Of a stretch of DNA of 64,000 nt, positions 25,518 to 32,736 are shown one piece after another. The stretch is from NCBI RefSeq assembly GCF_000024025.1, contig NC_013131.1, forward strand, positions 7,688,001 through 7,752,000, given 5' to 3'. The notes below the pieces were generated by a model, which made no database searches, had not been told where the DNA came from, and saw nothing but the letters and a program-made list of their open reading frames with translations. The position numbers and the translations under genes were made by a program. Position 1 is the first letter of the stretch. Each line of letters begins with the position of its first letter. This DNA comes from Catenulispora acidiphila DSM 44928 (lineage in GTDB: Bacteria > Actinomycetota > Actinomycetes > Streptomycetales > Catenulisporaceae).

Positions 25518-27004
25518 GCCAGAACCCGAACCCCGGCGACCCGGGCGGCCCGGGCGGCTCCGAGCACGGCGAGGACGCCGCGCCGCTCGGCCTGTCCGGC
25601 GCCGGCGACACCGCCGACGAGCGCGGGGCACCGGTCGGCAGCCCCCAGTCGGTCACCGGCAAGGTCGAGGAACTCCTGGCCGCCGGCGCCACCCCGGCGG
25701 AGGCCACGGCGCAGGCCGCGAAGGCGACCGGGGAGTCCAGGGAGGTCGTCCGGGAGATCGTCGAGACGATGGTCCCGGCGGCCGGTTCGGCTGCCGACCC
25801 GCGGCTGTTGCAGCAACAGGCCGGCCTGGCCGGCTACTGGGCGGCGTTCGTGCGCCGGCTCAAGGGCGGCGAGCTCGGCTCGCTGCCGGTGGTCGCGGCG
25901 CTGATCATCATCTGGATCGTGTTCTACGCCCTGAACAGCACATTCCTGTCGGCGCAGAACCTGTCCAACCTCTCCCAGCAGATCGTCGGCACCGGGATGA
26001 TCGCCCTGGGCATCGTCTTCGTGCTGCTGCTCGGCGAGATCGACCTGGCGGCGGGCTCGGTGTCGGGTCTGGCGGCCGCGGTGTTCGCCGTGGAGTCGGT
26101 GAACAACGGGGTCAACCAGTATCTGGCGCTGCTGCTGGCCCTGGCCACCGGCGCCGGGACCGGGTTCGTCCACGGCTTCTTCTTCGCCCGGATCGGCGTG
26201 CCGGCGTTCGTCGTCACCCTGGCCGGCAACCTGGGCTGGAACGGCCTGATGCTCAACATTCTGGGCTCCACCGGCACCGTCAACCTGCCCAACAACGGCA
26301 TCGTCTCCAAGCTCTACAACACGATCTACGGCCAACTCGCCGCGGCGTACGGCGCCGCGATCATCGCGGTCGTGCTCTACGCGCTGGTGGCCCTGTACGG
26401 CCGGGCGCGCCGGGTCAGGGCCGGGATCCCGGCGCCGCCGATCGGCGAGATCGCGGCGCGGGTGGTCCTGCTGGCGATCGTCGCCTTCCTCACGGCCTAC
26501 GTGTTCAACCAGTACAAGGGCCTGCCGCTGGCGCCGCTGATCTTCCTGATCTTCATCGTGGTCGGCGACTTCATCCTGCGCCGCACGGTCTACGGCCGCC
26601 GCATCTTCGCCGTCGGCGGCAACATCGAGGCCGCCCGGCGGGCCGGTATCAGCGTGCCGTTCATCCGGCTCACGGTCTTCATGATCAGCGGCCTGATGGC
26701 CGCGGTCGGCGGTCTGTTCCTGGCCGGCCAGATCGAGTCCGCCTCCCAGACCTCCGGCGGCGGCAACCTGCTGCTGAACGCGATCGCCGCGGCGGTCATC
26801 GGCGGCACGAGCCTGTTCGGCGGACGCGGCAAGACCTGGTCGGCGCTGCTCGGTGCGCTGGTCATCGGCTCGATCCAGTCCGGCATGAACATCCAGGGCC
26901 TGTCGAACAGCATCCAGTTCATGGTCACCGGCGCCGTGCTGCTGGCCGCGGTGGTCATCGACTCCGTGGCGCGGCGGACGCAGAAGGCGAGCGGTCGCGT
27001 TTAG
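25514..27004 (+). CDS. xylH: ABC importer permease, XylH-like, with long N-terminal extension
   Basis: A 496-residue permease of the branched-sugar family. The membrane part starts near residue 115 (VVAALIIIWIVFYALNSTFL). It includes GEIDLAAGSVSGLAAAVFA and the cytoplasmic coupling region AVGGNIEAARRAGISV, and then GGTSLFGGRGKTWSALLGAL. E. coli XylH is about 390 residues. The extra 100 residues are a Gly/Pro/Asp-rich start and a helix-forming stretch (VEELLAAGATPAEATAQAA). Its start overlaps the ATPase stop by 4 bp. Last gene of the operon; a terminator follows at 27073. Confidence 0.88.
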   Translation: MSQNPNPGDPGGPGGSEHGEDAAPLGLSGAGDTADERGAPVGSPQSVTGKVEELLAAGATPAEATAQAAKATGESREVVREIVETMVPAAGSAADPRLLQQQAGLAGYWAAFVRRLKGGELGSLPVVAALIIIWIVFYALNSTFLSAQNLSNLSQQIVGTGMIALGIVFVLLLGEIDLAAGSVSGLAAAVFAVESVNNGVNQYLALLLALATGAGTGFVHGFFFARIGVPAFVVTLAGNLGWNGLMLNILGSTGTVNLPNNGIVSKLYNTIYGQLAAAYGAAIIAVVLYALVALYGRARRVRAGIPAPPIGEIAARVVLLAIVAFLTAYVFNQYKGLPLAPLIFLIFIVVGDFILRRTVYGRRIFAVGGNIEAARRAGISVPFIRLTVFMISGLMAAVGGLFLAGQIESASQTSGGGNLLLNAIAAAVIGGTSLFGGRGKTWSALLGALVIGSIQSGMNIQGLSNSIQFMVTGAVLLAAVVIDSVARRTQKASGRV

Positions 27005-27072
27005 CGGTCGCAGCCTGCTGCTAACCAGTAACGACAGCTCGCGCCATACACAGTTACGAATATCGGCCTCAC

Positions 27073-27109
27073 CGCCGCGCAGTCCGCGTCATCCGCGGGC
27101 TGCGCGGCG
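27073..27109. terminator. Bidirectional hairpin between the permease and PucR-type genes
   Basis: A stem of about 16 bp between CGCCGCGCAGTCCGCG (from 27073) and its complement ending at 27109 contains one U-G wobble and a 5-base loop. It lies between convergent genes. Confidence 0.7.
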
Positions 27110-27133
27110 CTGTATCGCCACTCGCCACCCCTG

Positions 27134-28366
27134 CTACGCCGGCGACGCGGCAGCCTCGGCCACCGCCGCGCGAATCCCGCTGTCGATCTCGTAGGCGAGG
27201 ATCAGCTCGGCGATGGCACGCGGGTTCGACAGCGAGCGCCCCGTCTGCTTCTCCAGCCGCCGCAACCGGTTCCGCACCGTGTTCGGGTGCACGAACAGCC
27301 TGCGTCCGGCCTCCCCCGCCGAGCCGTCGGCGTCCAGCCAGGCGCCGAAGGTGTCCAGCAGCAGCGTGCGGTCCTGGATCGGCAGCTCCTCGAGCCCGGC
27401 CAGGATTCCGCGCGCCACGCGCGGCATGATGTCCGGCGCGCTGCCCGCCACCGCCGACAGCGGATCGCTGCCGAACACCACGACGCGGCGGCGCTCTGCC
27501 GCGCCGTGCAAAGCGATCCGGGCCAGGCGCAACGCCAGCGACGTCGAGCGCAGGTCGTCGTAAGGCGGCGACACGCCCACGCGCGCGCCCTCGCCGACGT
27601 GCAACGCGGTGACCAGGCGGTCCAGCTGTGCGCTCGGTCCGGGCAGCGCGGCGACGCCGATCTCGACGTCGTGCATCAGCCGCCAGGCCGAGTCGATGCC
27701 GAGGACGCCGAGGCCCTGCTCGATGTGCGGCAGCGCGTGCCGCCCTATCGCCGGCACGCGGGCGGCGATCACCACGAACGGACCGCTGGCGGGCAGCCGC
27801 AGCTGTTCGGCGGCCTCCCACAGGTTGGTGTCCGCGAGGCGCCCTTCGAGCAGCGCCTGGACCACCGCGGCGCGGCGCTGTTCCTCGCTGCGGATCTGGC
27901 GGCTCAGCTCGTCGCGGTAGCCGGTGGACATCTCGCGGGTGAAGGCTTCCAGCGACGCGATCAAGATGGTCGCGGCGTCCAGGCACGCGTCGGAGGACAT
28001 CCCCATCCCGCGTGCCGTCTCCACGATCGCCGACCACACCACGCGGAAGGCGACGCGGTAGCCGTCCATCACGACGGTCAGCGGGATGCCGTCGGCGGCT
28101 CCTACGCGGCCGGTGGGTCCGGCGGCGCGCAGGTCGGCTTTCTGGCTGCGGGCCATCGGATCGAAGGCGGAGACGACGTGATCGTGCACTGATGCCCGCA
28201 ACATCTCGCGGCTGACCATGCCGGCGTAGACAGGGAACTGCTTGTAGACCCGCGTCACCACCGTCTCGGTGAGCTCCTCCGCCCGCTCCAGCATCAAAGC
28301 GGCGAGCATCGTCAGCTCGGCCAACTTCTGTTCGTCGTACTCCTGCCGCGAGCTCCCGATCTCCAC
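27134..28366 (-). CDS. PucR/CdaR-type transcriptional regulator
   Basis: A 410-residue regulator. The first ~170 residues are helical (a RsbR-like or sensor region, LAALMLERAEELTETVVTRV). A middle GGDEF-like region follows (VVIAARVPAIGRHALPHIEQ). The C-terminal PucR helix-turn-helix reads LLLDTFGAWLDADGSAGEAG, then LFVHPNTVRNRLRRLEKQTG. This C-terminus defines the family, which regulates purine, sugar-diacid or secondary metabolism. The GTG at 28366 (VEIGSSRQEY) has AGGTG 7 bases upstream; a longer frame to 28546 begins with improbable Arg/Cys-rich sequence. Target unknown. It lies 88 bp downstream of an unrecognised gene on the same strand. Confidence 0.82.
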   Translation of the reverse strand: MEIGSSRQEYDEQKLAELTMLAALMLERAEELTETVVTRVYKQFPVYAGMVSREMLRASVHDHVVSAFDPMARSQKADLRAAGPTGRVGAADGIPLTVVMDGYRVAFRVVWSAIVETARGMGMSSDACLDAATILIASLEAFTREMSTGYRDELSRQIRSEEQRRAAVVQALLEGRLADTNLWEAAEQLRLPASGPFVVIAARVPAIGRHALPHIEQGLGVLGIDSAWRLMHDVEIGVAALPGPSAQLDRLVTALHVGEGARVGVSPPYDDLRSTSLALRLARIALHGAAERRRVVVFGSDPLSAVAGSAPDIMPRVARGILAGLEELPIQDRTLLLDTFGAWLDADGSAGEAGRRLFVHPNTVRNRLRRLEKQTGRSLSNPRAIAELILAYEIDSGIRAAVAEAAASPA

Positions 28367-28454
28367 ACGGCGCACCTTAGTGCGGCGGCGGTCTGCTGAC
28401 AGGACGAATCGCAGATCCTCACTCTTAGGTGGGCGGTTCTGCCCACCCGGCGGC

Positions 28455-29819
28455 CTAACGTGGCTGGTTTCCGACAGCCTCCTGCCACGGGAAGGGCCGG
28501 TCCAGCGCCTCCTCGCGGCGCAGCATCGCGACGGAAGTGACAGCATCCTGATCCACGCCGCGATAGGGATCGGCGACCGCCGCTTCGAGCAACGGGACGA
28601 CCGATCCAGACTCCATCGACGCCCGCACCGCCGGATGCATCGCCTCCAGCGCGCCGGCCCGTTCCATCTCCAACGTCCACACGACTTCGATGCCTGACAT
28701 CCGCGCGACGTGCGCGTAGGCGAACAGGCGGGCCGCGATCGGCAGCTCCGGATCCGCGTCCCGGATCAGCACGTGCATCAACGGCACGTCCTTGGCAGTC
28801 AACGACGCGATCAGCTGGACCTGGCGGACCACCTCGGCGTCGCGCTGGAGTGCCTCGCGTGCCTGCTCCCGGACGGCGGGATCGCGGACTTCGCGGTACG
28901 CGGCGAGCCGCACGGCCGGGGAGGTGCACTCGTGCAGGCTGATCGCGGCGGCGACGCCCGGCTCGCGGCCCGCGTACGTCAGCAGCCTGACGAGCACGGC
29001 GTTCGGCGTCAGCGGGTTCCCGGCCAGCGCCATCCGGACGCGCGCGCTGGTCTGCGGGCGCAGCGCGTAGTCGACGACGGGCCGGGACAGCGGGGCGTGA
29101 CCGGCGATCCGGACGAGCGCGCGGGCGTTGCGGACGGCGTGCGGCTCCCCGACGATGGCGCCGGTCGCGCCCATGGGCGCCGCGTCGGCCGCGATGTGCG
29201 GCAGCGTCTCCGGCGGCGCCAGGGCGAGCAGGATGTTGGCGCCGCGCCACAGATGCTCGTCCAAGCCCAGCAAGGCGTGGACCGGGATGTCGTCCCCGGG
29301 CTGCGGTTGCTGTTTCAGCAGGCTGCGAATGCTTCCCGGCCACGCGTCGACGGTGACGACAGCCTCGGTCCAGTCTGCGACTCCCCGTCCGGCGCCGTGC
29401 CGGATCCGCCGGGCCAGCGCCGACGCGGCGTCCCCGGTTCCGGCGTCCAGCAGGACGGTCAGCGCGACCAGGGCCGGACGCACCCGGCTGTAGAGGTCCT
29501 CGACGCTGATCGTGCCGACCCGCAGGCCGATGAGGACCAGGTCGCGCAAGTGGCCGAAGGCGTCGTGGGCCGGGTGGCCGAGGCGCTCCAGGTCGTGGTC
29601 GTAGTCGTCGATGGTGGGACGGGCCCGCAAAGCCGGCGGCGGCAGGAGATGGCGCTGCAGCATCGGATCCGGCATCTCCTGGCTGAAGGCGGTCAAGAGG
29701 TCGGAGTAGGTCCCCTTGAACGTGTCCTGATAATCGGCGATCAGCCGCTGGGCCTCCGCGACGCGCGCGGCCGCCTCGGCCTGGTCGTAGTCGTCGATGT
29801 GCTCGCGTCCTGGCTCCAT
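28455..29819 (-). CDS. Hypothetical soluble protein, 454 aa, HEAT-like helices
   Basis: A 454-residue protein with no signal peptide or membrane helix. It starts with an acidic helix (EPGREHIDDYDQAEAAARVA) and continues with repeated helical pairs, for example RIAGHAPLSRPVVDYALRPQ, VRMALAGNPLTPNAVLVRLL and CTSPAVRLAAYREVRDPAVR. The (AxNPxTPxxVLxxL) spacing resembles leucine-rich-variant or HEAT-type repeats in proteins of unknown role. The ATG at 29819 lacks a ribosome site, so it may be leaderless. It is divergent from the XRE regulator across a 75-bp gap with a nested dyad, so that regulator may control it. No function is assigned. Confidence 0.55.
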   Translation of the reverse strand: MEPGREHIDDYDQAEAAARVAEAQRLIADYQDTFKGTYSDLLTAFSQEMPDPMLQRHLLPPPALRARPTIDDYDHDLERLGHPAHDAFGHLRDLVLIGLRVGTISVEDLYSRVRPALVALTVLLDAGTGDAASALARRIRHGAGRGVADWTEAVVTVDAWPGSIRSLLKQQPQPGDDIPVHALLGLDEHLWRGANILLALAPPETLPHIAADAAPMGATGAIVGEPHAVRNARALVRIAGHAPLSRPVVDYALRPQTSARVRMALAGNPLTPNAVLVRLLTYAGREPGVAAAISLHECTSPAVRLAAYREVRDPAVREQAREALQRDAEVVRQVQLIASLTAKDVPLMHVLIRDADPELPIAARLFAYAHVARMSGIEVVWTLEMERAGALEAMHPAVRASMESGSVVPLLEAAVADPYRGVDQDAVTSVAMLRREEALDRPFPWQEAVGNQPR

Positions 29820-29835
29820 ACACACAACACGCAAC

Positions 29836-29870
29836 CTTGTACCGAACGGGTCTCAGACCCCTTTTACAAG
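29836..29870. promoter_or_regulatory. Nested dyad operator between the 454-aa protein and XRE regulator genes
   Basis: Outer arms CTTGTA (29836-29841) and TACAAG (29865-29870) enclose an inner exact dyad GGGTCT-C-AGACCC (29848-29860). It sits in the 75-bp gap between divergent starts, a usual position for an autoregulating XRE protein. A related arrangement, CTTGTAAGGGTCCAGACC, occurs at 40538-40555. Confidence 0.65.
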
Positions 29871-29894
29871 CTCAACGCTGGTTATGGTGGAAAC

Positions 29895-31133
29895 GTGTCC
29901 GAGTTCGGGATCGAGATGCGCCGCCTGCGCATGCGCCGCGAGTTGTCGCTGGCCGGTCTGGCTGACCGCGTGCACTACGACAAGGGTTATCTGAGCAAGA
30001 TCGAGACCGGGCGGCTGCCGGCCAACCGCCGGCTGGCCATCCTGGTCGATGTGGAGCTGGGCGCCGACGGAGACCTGGTCGCGTTGGTGCCCGAAGAGCC
30101 GCGGCGCCGGGGCGGATCCGGCGTCGCGGCCGTCTCGGACGCCGAGCCGGACTGGGGCGGCGAGCTGGTCGCCTTCGGCGAGGCGCTGGCCGTCCCGCTG
30201 GGACTGCCGCCGATGGCCGGCCGCGACCACACCGACGACCAGCGGCTGCTTACTCACTACCGCGACGAGTTCGACCGGCACCGCCGGCTGAGCCAGCAGC
30301 TGCCGCCGGAACTGGTGCTGCGGCGGCTGATCGTCGATTTCAATACCCTGATGGAGTTGGCGCAGACCTCGACGACGTCGGCCTCACCGCTGCACCTGCT
30401 GGCAGCCCGCTACGCCGAGTTCATCGGCTGGATGTGCCAGGAAGCCGGGCGCTTGGACCTCGCGCTGTCCTGGACGCGCCGCACCGCGGATCTGGCGACC
30501 CGCGCCGAAGCCGCCGACCTCGCCGTCTACACGCTGGTGCGGGAGGCGGAACTGGCGCTGTACGACGGGGATCCGGTGACCGCGATGGAACTGGCCGAGC
30601 GCGTGCTGGAGGATCCGCGGGCCCGAGCGCGCAGCCGCGGACTGGCCGCGCACCGCCAGGCGCAGGCTTTTGCGATACGCGGAGACCACGCGCGCTGCCT
30701 GAGTTCGCTGGCCCACGCGCGCGATCTGCTCCATCCCGAACGCCTCGCGCAGGACGAGCCGGTGGTCGGCTCCGTCACTGTCGGCGGGCTGGACAACGCG
30801 ATAGCCGGCTGGTGTCACTACGACCTGGGACGTCCGCAGCGCGCCAGCGAGTTCCTGGCCGACGCTCTGGAGCGGACACCGGCTGAGGCGCATCGCTCGC
30901 GCGCGCTGTTCGGTGCGCGGCTCGCGCTCGCCTATGAGGCGTCCGGCGAACTCGAGGAGATGCAGGCTGTGACGCTTCGCGTCTTGGACGACGCCAGCTT
31001 GGTGCGCTCTGCGGGCGCCAACGCCGAGCTGCGCGGGCTGTCGCGGGCTCTGATGCGCCACCACAATGTCCGTGCCCTGCGAGAGTTGCGAACCAGCCTC
31101 GATGAGGCGCTCGTCGGCGCGCGACGCGCCTGA
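29895..31133 (+). CDS. XRE-family regulator with TPR-like C-terminal domain
   Basis: A 412-residue protein. The N-terminal XRE helix-turn-helix is clear (GIEMRRLRMRRELSLAGLAD, YDKGYLSKIETGRLPANRRL; residues 5-55). After a linker, about 300 helical residues form TPR-like pairs (EAGRLDLALSWTRRTADLAT, GDPVTAMELAERVLEDPRAR, GDHARCLSSLAHARDLLHPE, LGRPQRASEFLADALERTPA). This layout is common in actinobacterial regulators that bind a peptide or a partner protein. The GTG at 29895 has GTGGAAA just before. The stop overlaps the NUDIX start by 1 base (TGATG). The dyad upstream suggests autoregulation. Confidence 0.82.
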   Translation: MSEFGIEMRRLRMRRELSLAGLADRVHYDKGYLSKIETGRLPANRRLAILVDVELGADGDLVALVPEEPRRRGGSGVAAVSDAEPDWGGELVAFGEALAVPLGLPPMAGRDHTDDQRLLTHYRDEFDRHRRLSQQLPPELVLRRLIVDFNTLMELAQTSTTSASPLHLLAARYAEFIGWMCQEAGRLDLALSWTRRTADLATRAEAADLAVYTLVREAELALYDGDPVTAMELAERVLEDPRARARSRGLAAHRQAQAFAIRGDHARCLSSLAHARDLLHPERLAQDEPVVGSVTVGGLDNAIAGWCHYDLGRPQRASEFLADALERTPAEAHRSRALFGARLALAYEASGELEEMQAVTLRVLDDASLVRSAGANAELRGLSRALMRHHNVRALRELRTSLDEALVGARRA

Positions 31134-31780
31134 TGAGCGAGAGGAGCGCACGCTGTGCGGCGACTGGTAGCGGAGTGAACGCGACCGATAGCCCAGCCAT
31201 AGAAGTCAACACAGTCGCCGAGATAGCCGAAGCTGCGGAGACGACCGACTGGCGGCGGCTGGACAGCGTCGTGGTCTTGGCGACGCCCTGGTTCGACGTA
31301 CGTCAGGATGCTGTCATCCGTCCCGACGGCGCGGCGGACGTCTATCACCACGTCGCCACTCCCGGCTCGGTGACGGTGCTGCCGGTCGCGGAGGACGGGC
31401 GCGTTCTGTTGACCCGCCAATGGATCTACACGCACGGCGGCGTCCAGTGGCGCCTTCCCGCCGGCACCATCGAGCGCTTCGACGAGCGCCCCGTCGCCGC
31501 CGCGCGCCGCGAGCTGGCTGAGGAGACCGGGCTGCGCGCCGCACGCTGGGTCGCGCTCGGAGCCGTCAACGGCGCCGACAGTCTGACGAACCATGTCGAC
31601 CATGTCTTCGTCGCCCAGGAGCTGACGCAGGGCGAGGCCGCGCGCGAGGGCGGCGAGGCGGACATGGCGCTGTGCTGGCTGTCCTTCGAGCAGGCGCTGG
31701 AGCTGGTGTGGTCGGGGCAGATCCGGCATGCCGGGAGCGCGTATGCGCTGATGTCTTTTAAGCATCTGCGGGAGCTGTAG
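31133..31780 (+). CDS. NUDIX hydrolase, ADP-ribose-pyrophosphatase-like, variant Nudix box
   Basis: A 215-residue hydrolase that begins with an extra ~45-residue N-terminal stretch. The NUDIX fold is seen from HVATPGSVTVLPVAEDGRVL to LSFEQALELV. The box reads PAGTIERFDERPVAAARREL followed by AEETGL. The REL-x-EE-x-G part is intact, but one residue is added between the Gly and the Glu (normal spacing is G-x5-E). The upstream layout (LTRQWIYTHGGVQWRLPAGT) fits ADP-ribose or sugar-nucleotide hydrolases. It is translationally coupled to the XRE regulator and ends 19 bp from the convergent TIR gene. Substrate unproven; ADP-ribose is the interesting option, as TIR enzymes make it. Confidence 0.8.
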   Translation: MSERSARCAATGSGVNATDSPAIEVNTVAEIAEAAETTDWRRLDSVVVLATPWFDVRQDAVIRPDGAADVYHHVATPGSVTVLPVAEDGRVLLTRQWIYTHGGVQWRLPAGTIERFDERPVAAARRELAEETGLRAARWVALGAVNGADSLTNHVDHVFVAQELTQGEAAREGGEADMALCWLSFEQALELVWSGQIRHAGSAYALMSFKHLREL

Positions 31781-31799
31781 ATGCGGCGTCGCAGAGCTC

Positions 31800-32720
31800 T
31801 TACTGATCGTCAGAGTGCTGATTGTCGTCCGGGTCCTCGGCGAGCAAGTGCTCGATAGCCTTTTCGCACAACTCGCGGATCATTTCCGGCGGGATCGCGT
31901 AGTCCCGTCCGGGCAGGAACGAGACGGGGTCCGCCAGCGCGCCGTCCGGGCCGAAGGGCTCGACGACGACTTCGATGTCGACCACATCGCCCTCGGTGAG
32001 TCCGAGGACCACGTCGGAGTCCTCGGCGAAGAGCTCGCCGGCGTGCTGATACCGGTAGCTGAAGCGAACGCCTACTGCCCCTCCGTACTCCGAGGCCTCC
32101 GTCGGGAGCGCCAGCTGCTCGCTGAGCGCGGCGACGAGCTGCCGCGATGTGGCGCCCACGGGGATCCGGACTTCGTGCGAGACCTGGAGCGACTGGTTGC
32201 GCGCGTAGATGTGTATGGTCTGCTCGTGCTGCTCGTGCTCGTCGCGCGGGGACGGCTCGCGGACCGGCGCGGGTGCGGGCAGGACCTTGGTGCCGACCGC
32301 GCGGTCGCGCGTCCAGACCGCCGTCAGCTGCTCGGCGGCGGCCTGTCGGCGTCCGCCGAAGGCGTCCAGGTATCGGCGGGGAGCCAGGACCGGCGGCAGT
32401 TCGCTGTCGTCCAGGCGCACGATGAAGACGAAGGGGCGCGCGCGGCGCTGCTCCAGCACCATCGCCGCGGAGATCTCGCTGTTGACCCAGTAGCGGTCGC
32501 GTGCCGCCGCGGACCAGACGAGCACGTAGAAGTCCGAGCGTTCCAGGGCGCCGTTGATGCTCATCACGACGTCGTCGCCCGGGAGGATGTCCATGATGTC
32601 GAGGAAGGGGTCGATCCCGCGCTCCAGGAGGTCTTGGTGGAACTTCAGGACCTCGGTGCGGTCGGCTGTCGCGTAGGAGATGAAGACCGCGGGACCGCGG
32701 CCGTCGGGATGATGCGGCAT
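31800..32720 (-). CDS. TIR-domain protein with ubiquitin-like C-terminal domain
   Basis: A 306-residue protein. Residues about 10-125 are a TIR domain: AVFISYATADRTEVLKFHQD, then LERGIDPFLDIMDILPGDD (BB-loop region) and FYVLVWSAAARDRYWVNSEI. Glu82 in WVNSE is at the position of the catalytic glutamate of TIR NAD-cleaving enzymes. A Pro/Arg/His/Glu linker follows. Residues about 168-260 look like a beta-grasp, ubiquitin/YukD-like fold (TIHIYARNQ, HEVRIPVGATSRQLVAALSE, TEGDVVDIEVVVE). The ATG at 32720 lies 16 bp after the CHAT stop, so they are cotranscribed. NADase activity is plausible from known TIR biochemistry but is not shown. It could instead be a scaffold. Confidence 0.8.
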   Translation of the reverse strand: MPHHPDGRGPAVFISYATADRTEVLKFHQDLLERGIDPFLDIMDILPGDDVVMSINGALERSDFYVLVWSAAARDRYWVNSEISAAMVLEQRRARPFVFIVRLDDSELPPVLAPRRYLDAFGGRRQAAAEQLTAVWTRDRAVGTKVLPAPAPVREPSPRDEHEQHEQTIHIYARNQSLQVSHEVRIPVGATSRQLVAALSEQLALPTEASEYGGAVGVRFSYRYQHAGELFAEDSDVVLGLTEGDVVDIEVVVEPFGPDGALADPVSFLPGRDYAIPPEMIRELCEKAIEHLLAEDPDDNQHSDDQ

Positions 32721-32736
32721 GTTCTCTCATTCGGTC

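Noticed and set aside
28312-29823. 503-codon alternative minus-strand frame over the 454-residue hypothetical protein
   Set aside because: Arg/Gly/Ala-rich shadow composition; the chosen frame gives normal helices and acidic/hydrophobic balance.
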